From Holacanthus passer (Eukaryota; Chordata; Actinopteri; Pomacanthidae), in assembly GCA_025331565.1 (NCBI GenBank), contig JAFREQ010000046.1, forward strand, positions 1,862,501-1,926,500: DNA of 64,000 nucleotides, written 5' to 3'. The notes under the pieces were generated by a model. It did not search any database. It saw only the letters and a program-made list of their open reading frames with translations, and was not told where the DNA came from. Of the stretch, positions 47,910 through 59,205 are shown piece after piece. Positions within the stretch are counted from its first letter, which is position 1, and each line of letters opens with the position of its first letter. The translations under genes were made by a program, and so were the position numbers.

Positions 47910-49019
47910 GCGATCTCACGTGTGTGAAGTATTTAGTCGTACTGATATCACTACAACTGAGCTGCTCTCATCATTGACGGCGATGGAGCCCAAATGCATG
48001 ATGGTCCACCGGCATCACTCATTGATTCTCTTTGAGCATGTCGGGCTCTTTTTCTGCGGGTGACATTAGAAAGGATCATGAGATTACACGATGATTGGAG
48101 GCATGAGCGGCACTAATCCAGGCCTTTTACCGGAGCGACGTGGTGACGAGGGAACTGAGCTCAGAGCTGAAAGAGCTGAGGCTGAGAGAACGAGGTCGAA
48201 GTCACAGCGGCGGAGGTGACGTCGCTCCGCTGGTCTCAGGCCTCATCGGGCAGCGAGGAGGACGAGGAGGAGGAAGGTGACAACACACATTTGTACTGAG
48301 AGGGTCTGGAAGTGGGAGAGGAAACTACTGAAGATGAGCCACATCAGAGCACTGATACTGAATGATTCAGCAAAATGCTTTAAAATTATTCACCATCTGC
48401 AAAACCTGCAAATACACAAAAGTTAAAATGAGGAAAACATTGTGTTTTCAGTTAAATGTTGCAGGTTTGTGACTGAAGCAAACTTCTCTGACCCTTTGTA
48501 CTTTTACTTTTACTCAAGTACTGCACTTGTAAGTACAAGTTTGTGGAACTTTTACTTTATATTTCGACTTCACGACATCTCAGTGGGAAATACTGTACTT
48601 TTTACTTCACTTCATTTATCTAACAGCTGCAGTGAAAAACATGTGATCACATTTTTTAAAGATTAAACTGGTGGCTGGTCGAGTTTGGCCCCGTTGTCGT
48701 GCATCAGATGTTGATGAGACTTTTCCCCTTTTTAAATACCAAAGAAAACAAATGCAGTTCTTCACTAAAGTTCAAATATTGGAGAGAATCTTATCTCAAG
48801 CCTCTCTGGTTCTGTGTGAAACAGACACATGTGCAGCATCTTGTCTCCTGCTCGTCTTCATGATGTGGGGGATGATGTGGTTTCCTGCAGGCTCAGCTTG
48901 AAAAGGCCACGTCAAGGACACGTGTCATCACATGGAGCCCGGCTTGATTTACACCTGTTTTATAGCTGGAGTTGACTGAGGGGCGGAACGACCTCCAGGG
49001 AGACGAGCCACTTACATGG

Positions 49020-49040
49020 ATGTGTGTGTGTGTGTGTGTC
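49020..49040. repeat. Short (GT)n
   Basis: About ten GT units. Confidence 0.9.
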
Positions 49041-49419
49041 CACGTCGCGAGGTGAACCGAGGGTTAACTGCTGCACTATGATGAGAGGAGCAACAATTTT
49101 CATCCTCCATATACGTTAAAGAAAGATTAATATCATCATAAGCTCCCGTCGGTGAAATGACACCTGAGACAAACAGACTCTTCTTTAATGTTTGAACATG
49201 AACATGTGAGATATGGGTTTCAGGAAAAGTTGCTTTGTTTGTAGCCTCGGCAGCAGCCGGAGACGTCGGTCTGTCAGTGAGCCTTTGACTTTGCCTCTAG
49301 CGCCACCAGCAGGTTTACAGTTGTGTCTCAGTAACTGATGGATGAATTGACCTGAAAATCTGTGCACACATTCATGTTCCCCTCAGGATGAACTGGAATA
49401 ACTTTGGTGTCTCTGCGTC

Positions 49420-49474
49420 TGTCTCTCTGTCTGTCTGTCTGTCTGTCTGTCTCCTGTCCGCCTGTCTGTCTCTC
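49420..49474. repeat. (CTGT)n tetranucleotide array
   Basis: CTGT/CTCT units with interruptions. Confidence 0.9.
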
Positions 49475-49595
49475 AGCTGCTGGCGAGTGCAGTAAAGTAG
49501 GTCTTCTGTAATTAAGACTTTCACTAACCTGGCATTAACATTAGTACAAACTGACATGCTGACAATGTGCACATACACACAGCCTTTCCCTGTGA

Positions 49596-49601
<6 letters not shown>

Positions 49602-49643
<42 letters not shown>

Positions 49644-49767
49644 CACAGAGGACCTGTCACACATGGTCAGCCGTCCAGAGAAAAGCATCGCAAATTGACG
49701 TGAAGTAAAAAGAAACCAAGGCATTTTGGCTCCATGAGACTGTGTGGGCTGACTGAGAGCCGCAGGG

Positions 49768-49800
<33 letters not shown>
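49602..49800. repeat. Two (CA)n arrays
   Basis: CA at 49602-49648 with a single GC interruption, and at 49769-49799. Confidence 0.95.
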
Positions 49801-49802
<2 letters not shown>

Positions 49803-50886
49803 ATTCATGTCAGCACACAAGCAAACACACATTGGGTGTGTGTCAGCGCTGCGGGGAGGGAGGAAAACTCTGACAGATTGCGTCATGCTCCTGTGTTTCC
49901 TGTGATGCTGAGACGCCTCCGTTCTCCAGACTGTTTTATATGTCAAATAAATATTTCGGGAAATACAAGAAAAATGTGCTGACTCTGAATGAAAACATAG
50001 TAAACGCTCCATTAAAGTATATAGTGATAATTCCAGAGGGATGTTCATCTCAGGCTAAAGGAAAGTTTAGTTTATTAATGTATTTGACCTCATTTCTATC
50101 AGAATGAAAAACAGTGTTTGATCTGGGAACCTGGTTCCATCGCTGCAACAAAGACCGTCCACGTCGTATAATTTGAGCTAATCTGGAGGTTTGTTTTTAT
50201 TAATCTTGTTCATTGTGTTAACTCAAACTTCACATTTTAACCTGCAGCTGTTGAGCTGAACAGAAGCTTCTGTTCCAGTCCCAATAAAGTTTATTCAAAC
50301 AAGACGACCACGACCTCAACAATGTCAACAAAAAAATCAAAAGGCAGCTTCACTTCGTGCAGTTCTGCTATGAATGGAAAGTGAGAATTATGGAAACGAT
50401 ACAGTGTCAGTTCAGTTTCATTTCGCAGCTCAGTCTCAGTCAAAACTACAGTTTTAGCCTCAACAAGTAAAAAACAACTCCAGTGATATTAAAACAAGCT
50501 CCTGACTCAGTCGATGATGGATCTTTGACAGCAGTCGTGGAGGAAACAAAGCTCGGTGAGAACAACATTATTATCATTGATGGAAATGACAAAGCTACAG
50601 GATCAAGCTAAATTATTTAAAAGAGCAGAGACAGAACAAAGGTCGCTGGAGGCTAAACGAGGTTATCGCTGTCGTCTCAGGAAACCACGTTCAGAAAATC
50701 CACAACAACAGCAACATCCCAGTTATTTCCATCCACTGAACTTTCCCCCGGGAGTCCACACACTCCCGTCTGAATCAGACTGGAACATCCAAACACACAC
50801 ACCCTCATCTATTCAACACACTCGTCCATCCCACGACCAAACTGTCCCACCACAGCTGTCACTCTTCTCCTGTCAATCCACCATCA

Positions 50887-50952
50887 TCCATCCATCCATC
50901 CGTCCATCCGTCCATCCGTCCATCCGTCCATCCGTCCATCCATCCATCCATG
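50887..50952. repeat. (CATC/CGTC) tetranucleotide array
   Basis: ATCC units with alternating GTCC variants, giving an 8-bp higher-order period in the middle. Confidence 0.92.
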
Positions 50953-51975
50953 CTCCCTGCTCATCCGTCTCCTCACTCCTCCACCGAGGCCTGTCAGACG
51001 AGTCAGGAAGCAGCTTATGGAGCTTAGTCCTGCAAAGACCCATCACCACCTACTTTATCCCCAGTCTGATGACTCTCCGGGGATCGTTAACCCTTTCACA
51101 AACACACACCAACACAAGGACTCCGGGCGAAGGCGAAGCCTGGATGCAGGAATAATCTGCTCTTCAATCCCGTCGCGTGTGGCTGAAAGCTTTGACGTCA
51201 CGAGTTCACTGGAAATCACAGTGCGTCGTCCAACGGAGGAGGCGGCGAGACGAAAAACACATTAGAGTGAAAGACATTATGTGAACGAGTCGTCCGAGGG
51301 AAGGAAGCAGGAGTGAAACTGTTTCTCTCAGTCGTGTAGGCAGTGACGATCGAGGGACGGTTGGTCCACTTTGATCCACACTGAAAAATCTCCACTGTTC
51401 AATAAAGTACACCATGAATTTCTACAGATATTCGTGGTCCCCAGAGGATAAATAATGAAAGTAACGTCTCAACAACTTTTGGATTGAATGACATGAAAGT
51501 TGACATTCATGATCCCCTCACTCCAATTTACCTGAATGATAACAAGCTAAAACAAGATGATGGTCGAGCACGACTGTCGACTCTCGACCTGTTGGGATGT
51601 GTCTGGATCCTGGATCTGACCCCGGTGGCCTTGGGATCTGACTATGATCTGAAATCCTTTGTTGTAATATAATCCCCCATTTCTCTCTCCCCTCTCATTT
51701 CCTGTCACGTCTCGGCAATAACAGAGTCATAAAATGCAAAAATAATTTCATCATCTGCAGAATTTCTTCAAAACCAAAAGTAGACGATTATAGAAGGATG
51801 CATAAATGCGATGGCGGTTATAATTAGCAGCTTGTGGTGGTTTGCATGTGTGTGCGGATGACAGGAGAGCAAACAGCCATATGGTGAGTGGAAATCAAAT
51901 TGTGTGTGTGTGAATTCACCAGAGGCAACAGTGAAGCTACAAAACTGAGCAAAACAAAACGCAAAGCTCAGGCCA

Positions 51976-52096
51976 ACTGTCTGTCTGTCTGTCTGTCTGT
52001 CTGCCTGTCTGTCTGTCTGTCTGCCTGTCTGCCTGCCTGTCTGTCTGTCTGTCTGTCTGCCCGTCTGTCTGTCTGTCTGTCTGCCTGTGTGTCTGA
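51976..52096. repeat. (CTGT/CTGC)n array
   Basis: About 30 tetranucleotide units, mostly CTGT with scattered CTGC. Confidence 0.95.
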
Positions 52097-54829
52097 AGAG
52101 GAGAGTTCGAAGAGCGATGGCAGAGGTGGAATAATGAGGAGAAATGAGGTCAGAGATGATTCATGTCATCAGAATCAGAATCAGCTCATCAGTCGACGTT
52201 CAGTCCTGCAACATCATCATTGTTGGCGTCAGCGCCACAGAACCACATTTCCATTATGAAGCTTCAGACTACACAACGTCACTGTGTCACATTAGGTCGT
52301 TGTCGAGCCATAAATATAATATGATTGTATCATAGGAGGAGTCAGGAAGGAGGAGCGAGGGATCAACGTCAGGAGAGAAGAAGAGAAACGACTGTGAGCT
52401 TTCCTCACATCATCCCTCTTTCCCTCCTCACATCATCCCTCTTTCCCTCCATGTTTAAAGTTAAAGCTCTGTGCTCCTATTGGTCAACGTCACAGGACAC
52501 GTTGTCATTCAAGGGGTCGTCAGGTGTCTCAGATACAGAAGGGGGACGGGATGAGATGATCAACCAACGTCTGTCGGGTCGAACTGTTTTCAGGTTAATG
52601 TTGTCTGAAACTAGATTCATTAAGAGCTTGTTCCAGCACAGGTTTCCAGAACAGATTCTCTGAACTGGGGGATGAAACAAACATATTCCCTCGTCCTGTG
52701 TTTCGGTGTTGAACATCAGCTCAGCTGCTCCGCGTGGAAGCATCTGCATTTGTTGTGGTTGTTTAAAGGTCCATATATTATATAACATATATAACAATGG
52801 CGGGAAAAACTGTGCAGGAAGGAAACGGTGGCTTTTCAGATCTGATCTTTTTCATAAAGACTAAATGTCCTGTGGCCCCGAAAATATAAACAATGTTAAG
52901 CTGATTTTTATACAAACATGAAACCTTTTCTGACAAAATAATCATTTAGGTCCATTCAGTAGCAGCTCTGGAGCTTTTGATCACATCACATGATCAAAGC
53001 TTTATGGCTCAACTTTTAAGCCACATATGGACGAGAAATCCTGAAAGCACTCTGGAAAAAAATGGAAATTTGAGCATCTGCAACTCCAGGACAGAAACTG
53101 ATGAAGATCATGTGATGTGATGGAAAGCTCCAGAACGATGATTGTGTGGTGAGTGTGACATTTTAAGCTCATCTGAACTTTTGTTTTTCCTTCTGTAAAA
53201 TTATTAAAACTGCACTTTTCACACTCGACCCCAATTTCAAAATAAAACAAAAAGGAGAAGCAGTTTCTTGTCCATCATCGTTCAGGTCCTTCACACCGTC
53301 ACCGTCTGTGTTCTCTCACGTGTAATCAAACGGGGTCATCTACGGAGGCCTTGTGAGGACATGTTTCTGTAGATAAGACTGTGGACGCTGGCTCTCCGTC
53401 TTGCTGCCGGTGGTCTGTGTTGGACATCGTGTCCCGAGGCTCCTGACGGAACATGTGGGTCACGCAGGAGAGAGATCCACTCGCAGCGGCGTGTAAACGT
53501 CCGTTCGCAGCTGTGTTTCTGTGACGTTCACACATAAACGCAGCTCCGTTATCCTTCCTGTCTGTGATATCCAGCTAATCAAACACTCGGGGCCACAGTG
53601 GGTTTGTGCAGCACATCTGCCGCTCGGGTGCCTCAGCTGCAGCACTGAGGAGGAGGGAAGTCAATTATCAACCGTTCAAATTGGTGAACGCTCCGATGAA
53701 GGAGCTGTGGAAGAGCCCTCGCTGGAAGTAATGGGAAAATGGGAAACTCATGAATTTAAATCGATTGTTTATGGTTTAGGTCTGAATAGACTTGACCGGA
53801 GCTCGACACTGTTTATGACCAAAGAGGCAATTTCACCATTTAAAGTAGGACAATTTATCAATGTCCTGTCATTTACATTAAATAACAGCAAACAAAACCT
53901 GACTAATGTAAAAATATGTCACTAGTTAAAGTCAGACTCGTCCTGTGTCAGTGAACTGTTTCCTGTTTTCTCTGGATTCTTCTTCTGCTGCTTTAATGTG
54001 TCTGTGTCATTTTCCTGCTGGAGATGTTGAAGCTCATTTGAACGACTTTATATCCTGTCGGCCGCTTTCATCTCCAGCAACGAGCATCATGTTGTATCAG
54101 AGCTTTGATATTCGACAGCTCAGCAAAACCCTGAACTGTTTCCTGGTTAAGTCTTGATTTGCATATTAACACGAGCGTCGATTGGATCAATGTCAAATAA
54201 AATGAATGTGTCTGACCACGTTCTTCTTCATGGGTTCACTGTTTGCTTCTCTGCTGCTGCTGTTTGCACACAGGGATCATCTGATTAGTTCAGACAATTC
54301 AGACACTTTTGTTATTCACCAATAAGAACTTGACAAAGGATTTGGTGTCTGATGGAAATGTTGTGGGAATGGTTCAGATACGGTTCAGGTCAGGCAACTA
54401 AAACACGTGGTAAAGGTTTTTGTAATTTGGGTGAATCTACCCTTTAACAGCCTGTATGGCTTTCAGCTAAAAGCAGCTCTCAAGGCAATGAGGTCCTGCA
54501 AACGTCTCAAAGAGCACAGATACGAGAAAAACCCACAGCAGGAAATATTTCCCCCGAGCTCAGCAGGCGGGGGGTGTTGAGTCGGCGTGAAGCGTTTCTG
54601 TTCGAGCACATCAGTCAGCACCTGAGTGCTCAGCAGCCGTTTAATCCACCTCCACCCACCTCACACGGCGCTGTTCAATACAGCTGATCGGGGGTCAAAG
54701 GGGTCGGGATTACAGGGAGCATGGGAACGAAGAGGGGGCTCAAGGCACTCGACTGCAGCTGACGATGATGCACCCGACAAAACTGTTCCAGCACTGCAAA
54801 TCCATTTCACACACACACACAGGAAATGC

Positions 54830-55140
54830 TGCTTCCTCTCATCCTCTCCTCTTCCTCTCATCCTCTCCTCTTCCCTTCATCCTCTCCTCATCCCTTCCTC
54901 TCATCCTCTCCTCTTCCTCTCATCCTCTCCTCTTCCTCTCATCCTCTCCTCTTCCCTTCCTCATCCTCTCATCCTCTCCTCTTCCCTTCCTCATCCTCTC
55001 ATCCTCTCCTCATCCCTTCCTTTCATCCTCTCCTCTCCTCATCCCTTCCTTTCATCCTCTCCTCTCCTCATCCTTTCATCCTCTCCTCTCCTCATCCCTT
55101 CCTTTCATCATCCTCTCCTCTCCTCATCCCTTCCTCCTCA
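54830..55140. repeat. Pyrimidine-only minisatellite
   Basis: About 300 bp of tandem units close to CCTCTCATCCTCTCCTCTTC with shorter variants. The plus strand is nearly free of G, and the few A residues all fall in CATCC. Confidence 0.92.
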
Positions 55141-55489
55141 CCGTTGACTCCACTGCTGCCACATCATGTTTGTCAGTGAGCTGCCTGTTTCTTCAGCCTC
55201 TGAACTGACTGTTTCTCTGGAGCTGACCAGTGAATATCAGAGGAGACAAGACGCCTCCTCATCACTTTGTTCCGTCCACTCTGACAATTACTCTGAATAG
55301 CTATTTAAAGAATGAGGTCAATATTTTGGGGAATTCACTTCATCACTGTCTTCAGATGAGTCTGAATCTTGACGATGAGGAAAAGACAGCTGAGGTGACA
55401 ACTACATGTGGTATGGTTTCATCAGGCCTCCATCATGTGACTCAAAAGACACCTGACAGCTCCTCGTCTGTCACATGAGGACAAAACAC

Positions 55490-55630
55490 TTGGAAACAGG
55501 CTGGATACGAGACACAAAGACGAACAGACTAACGAGGGACAGGTGAAACTAATCAGGAAAACACACCTGAGGACAAACTCTTTCAACATGAAACAGGAAA
55601 CTAAAACTCAAAACCGTGACATCAACAAAT
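55490..55630. mobile_element. LTR-type retroelement fragment (tentative)
   Basis: Contains GGGACAGGTGAAACTAATCA, GGAAAACACACCTG and GAAACAGGAAACTAAAACTC, wording common at the ends of fish retroelement copies. No coding or boundaries were found. Confidence 0.35.
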
Positions 55631-56189
55631 TGAGTCTTCTCATCTGACTCTTGGCTAAATGTTGAACTATTCCTTTAAGAAATAAAGAGAATACAAACAC
55701 TTACACAAAATACATGTCGAGGTAAATATGATTTGTTCATGTCATGTTTTGTTGCTTAATATAAAAATTAAACAAAGAACAAATATCGGCCAATAGAACG
55801 TTTCAGATTTTTGCAGATCCAGGATCAGTCGTGCTCAACTTCATGATCAATACTCAAGCTTCATCTATGTGTTTGACATGAACATACGTTTCTCTCTGGT
55901 CTGTGACTCAAATGACGTCAGCTGTCAGTGAATATTGGATTTTGAGGAAATAAAATAACATCAAATGTGTCTGAACATAAAGCACAATTAGTGTCAAAGA
56001 CATTTTTACATTTAAATAGTTTTAATAATTTTTATTATTTATTATTGCTTCAAATGAAGCTGATTTTTTTATTGTTTGTTGATAATCATTAGATCAGCAT
56101 TGTTGATTAAAGGACACTTCACAGGCCATTTATCATAGAAACAATAGAAAACCTTTAAAGAAATCATTTGAAATAAAATGTCTTTCTTA

Positions 56190-56359
56190 CCTGAGGTTTT
56201 CAAACAGATGTGGTCTTGTTGTCTTTTTCCCGTCAGGACGAGATCCAGCAGCTCCGTCTCAGCATCCAGCGTCCAGCATCCTCCTGATCTGCTGCTCTCC
56301 TCCTCCTCACTGCCAAGATCCTCCACACACAGTGGAGTACAACCTCGCTCCACCTCCAT
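56190..56359 (-). CDS. Possible coding exon of unknown gene
   Basis: On the minus strand an ATG at 56359, directly after a CT array, opens about 56 codons. The product starts MEVERGCTPLC and contains an acidic EDLGSEEEESS run and AETELLDLVLTGKRQQD. The frame reaches a consensus donor (CCTCAG then GTAAGAAAG) at 56190-56189 in phase 1. It could be a first exon with a GA/CT-rich leader. It could also be an internal exon using the CT array as polypyrimidine tract with an AG at about 56355. It does not join the first rph3a exon in frame directly, and I do not recognise the protein. Confidence 0.4.
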
Positions 56360-56360
56360 C

Positions 56361-56621
56361 CAGAGAGAGAGAGAGAGAGAGAGAGACTGAGGGAGAGAGA
56401 GAGAGAGAGACTGAGAGAGAGAGACAGAGAGAGAGAGAGACTGAGAGACTGAGAGAGAGAGAGACTGAGAGAGAGAGAGAGAGACATTGAGGGAGAGAGA
56501 GAGAGAGAGAGACTGAGGGGGGGAGGGAGAGAGAGAGAGATTGAGGGAGACAGAGAGAGAGCGAGAGAGACTGAGTCTCTCTCTCTCTCTCTCTCTCTCC
56601 TCTCAGTCTCTCTCTCTCCCT

Positions 56622-56661
<40 letters not shown>

Positions 56662-56662
56662 G
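56361..56662. repeat. GA array followed by inverted CT array
   Basis: GA runs with CTGAG spacers (56361-56573) meet CT runs (56577-56655), again an inverted arrangement able to form a long hairpin. The layout is the same as at 1687-2090. Confidence 0.93.
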
Positions 56663-56952
56663 CCTTTTTTTATAAACTGTCCATTGTGAGTCTGACCAGG
56701 TTCAGATGTTAAATCAGTGGAGACATTTCCCCTTGAAAAACTTTTCAAGGCCCAAAGATTCCAATATTTAAAAAAAAAACAAAGGTTGGAGAAGTTTGTT
56801 AAAAAATTGAACAAATTTGTGAATCAGAACTTTGTTTATTCTCCTCTCTCATGAATCCTGTGTCGATCCCTCAGATTTATCTATGACCTCTGGAGGGGCC
56901 CGATCCCTCAGGTTGAACCACTGGACTAAACCAGCTGACTGGATATAAAGTA

Positions 56953-57020
56953 GTTCAAACTAGCGCCACCTGGAGGCTCCAACAGGAAAATGCTGCTCTG
57001 ACATTGATGCATCAGGATCA
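56953..57020. repeat. 68-bp repeat, copy 2
   Basis: Same orientation as copy 1 at 28956-29023 with one A/G difference. TACTYAAGTA-type repeat text follows (57020-57080). Confidence 0.95.
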
Positions 57021-57984
57021 CTTTACTTGTAATGGAGTATTTTTACAGTATCGCACTTTTACTTAAGTAAATGAAGTGAGTTCTTCACTGTAATCTTTTA
57101 GAATCACCAGTGAATTAACTAAACTTCCTGTTCAGTTCGTGTTTGATAGATGAACAGATGCAGCTCAGTTCACTCTGTCTCTCTGACTGTACATGAGCTA
57201 CGAGCGGCTTTATTCCTGCACCATATGGGAATACTTTCTAATAGATCTATTTTTGGTCCTTTATTTTCCCTCAAGCTAAACAGCTGCACTTATTATGTGC
57301 AATACAATAGAAATCCAATAGGCCTGCTGCACCGTGCAATTACAGACTGTAATGATTATGTAATTCTATTATTCAGCAAACGTAGCCGAGAGTTAACCTT
57401 AAGCCGTTTCGCCGGAGCGGTCACGAGAGCCACAAAGACAAACGCCGTCGCTGTCACACATGTGGGACGCGACGCCGACATGTGAAACGCTTCCTCGTGT
57501 CGAGCTTTTAGAATAAAGCCGCTGATCTGTGGAGGCGCTTTGATTTTCTGGGCCGCGGCTCGTTCGTCCCAGAGGAGCACTTTCTCTCTTCTAAAGGTTT
57601 CAGCTGAAATGAAAGAGCTGCCAGTCAAACTGCTCCTTCATGTCTCGTCGTTCGCCACCGGCTTCCCCGTCTCTGTCACTTCTGTGATTACGCCACGTTG
57701 CACATTTAATTGGCCAAACATTTCGTCGGCCTGGAGATTTGCACCAAACTTAATGTTAACTCAACCTTGAAAAAGTGCCAAAACAAGCTGTCAGTGAAGA
57801 ACATGGATCAGTTTTAATTAAAGACTAAACATTATCAGTCTGGTTTTCTCTCTCAGATTTCAGATTCACTCATCTGAGAGAGAAAACCAGGTTTAGCTTG
57901 ATATCGCAGGTGTTTCAGTCGTCTGAGTCTCGCGGCGCCTTCAGGCCCAACAGGAAGTGACGCAGGACAACAAAATAAAATACA
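57021..57984. other. Non-coding stretch, part possibly conserved
   Basis: No exon is seen. 57210-57480 is non-repetitive and carries homeodomain-type words (TAATGATTATGTAATTC). A perfect 18-bp hairpin lies at 57841-57889. Confidence 0.4.
57841..57889. repeat. Perfect 18-bp inverted repeat (hairpin)
   Basis: Left arm 57841-57858 (TGGTTTTCTCTCTCAGAT) and right arm 57872-57889 (ATCTGAGAGAGAAAACCA) are exact reverse complements around a 13-nt loop. Confidence 0.97.
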
Positions 57985-58515
57985 CACTTTTATTCACAGA
58001 GTATTTTTCAAAAAAATATTTTATATTGCAAGAAAAAGCCTTCATCATTTTTACAAAACCCGACACACAAAGTGCTTCACACAGGGCAAACAAACAAAAA
58101 TCAACCAACTACAAAATGACAGTATATTTGATGTAAACAGTGTAAAAATACTTTTTGAATTTGTCAAACAAATCAATTAATCAAGAAAATGAAGGACAGA
58201 TTAGTCAACACTGAAAATAAATATTAACTGCAACACAGGATCACGGACTCTCACAGCTGGAGGCTGCTGTTTAAACTGATGATGAATGATGATATAGCAA
58301 AATGCAGATGTAATAATATAAAATAAATCTTCACAGGAGAAGCTGACAAAAACTTTACATCCATAAAATGTTCTTATATCTGCTGATAACGACATTATAC
58401 TGTTATAAACTATTTCATTAATCCTTATAAAGTGTGAATCTGTTTTTATTCATAGAGTATTTCTATAGATAGAACAGTCAAATTATGAGTATGATAAAGA
58501 TGAAGACGATATCGT

Positions 58516-58542
58516 GTGTGTGTGTGTGTGTGTGTGTGTGTT
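58516..58542. repeat. (GT)n microsatellite
   Basis: About 13 GT units. Confidence 0.93.
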
Positions 58543-58842
58543 TCCCACATCCTGAACGTTACCTCCTGCTGCTTCTGGAGACGAAACTGCAGCTGCATCG
58601 ATCCAGTTTTTCAACCACAGATGAACCGGTTTCTAATTAACTTCAACAACTAGCTTGAGGTGTTCGACGCCTCATTCTTTCCCCCAGAATTTACATAATT
58701 TATGGACGTCACAAGCTCAAATTCAAATTATGAATGACCCTCATTTTCTTCCATAATAATTAAGCACCACTTATGCAAACACATGATTTATTACATAAGC
58801 CAAAGAATGGACGTGTAAATTAGCTGAGGAGGATGTCAGCAG

Positions 58843-58990
58843 TCAGTCAGTCAGTCTGTCTGTCTGTCTGTCTGACTGACTGACTGTCTGTCTGACTGAC
58901 AGTCTGTCTGACAGACTGACTGACTGCTGACAGACTGACTGTCTGTCTGTCTGACTGACTGACTGACAGTCAGTCTGTCTGTCTGTCTGT
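58843..58990. repeat. Mixed CTGT / GACT array with internal palindromes
   Basis: Blocks of CAGT, CTGT, GACT and ACAG alternate over 148 bp. CTGT and ACAG blocks are complementary, so several nested hairpins are possible. Confidence 0.92.
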
Positions 58991-59129
58991 ACCTGAAAGG
59001 TTGATGGATGGTTGATGTGATGGAATCAGATTTGCACATGAAGCAGAGGAGCTTCAGGGACAGAAGCACAGTTGTGTTTGAGCAGCAGTTAGTGAAGAGG
59101 ATGTCGACAGGCGGCCTGAGAGCAGGTCA

Positions 59130-59205
59130 CCACACACACCGCACACACACTGAACACACACTGCACACACACCGCACACACACCAACACACACTGAACAC
59201 GCACT
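59130..59205. repeat. ACACAC short tandem with ACTGA/ACCGC interruptions
   Basis: Units of roughly ACACACACCGC and ACACACACTGA repeat about six times. Confidence 0.85.

Larger units (their letters stand above)
44442..56180. other. Upstream/intronic region of rph3a, no supported coding exon
   Basis: These 11.7 kb probably contain the rph3a promoter and any 5' exons, but none could be fixed. The stretch has many microsatellites, the GGGGAC-type repeat (46672-46838), TACTYAAGTA-type repeats (47.35-47.58, 48.48-48.62 kb), CACCAAAGTCATT-related pieces (45.42-45.66, 49.25-49.40, 51.42-51.48 kb), a pyrimidine minisatellite (54.84-55.14 kb) and an LTR-like piece (55.49-55.63 kb). The longest ORF (50556-51155, plus) spans CATC repeats and is judged spurious. 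Confidence 0.5.

Noticed and set aside
48100..48285. Plus-strand open frame with SELKELRLRERGRSH-like text
   Set aside because: No pyrimidine tract before the putative acceptor, stop codons close on both sides, and no recognisable family.
50556..51155. 199-codon ORF, plus strand, the longest in the window
   Set aside because: It runs through a CATC/CGTC array and shows no domain, codon structure or splice signals. Its length is explained by repeat composition.
54626..55208. Ser/Leu/Pro-rich ORFs of up to 173 codons
   Set aside because: All three frames of the pyrimidine minisatellite are open because it lacks stop codons; there is no independent evidence of coding.
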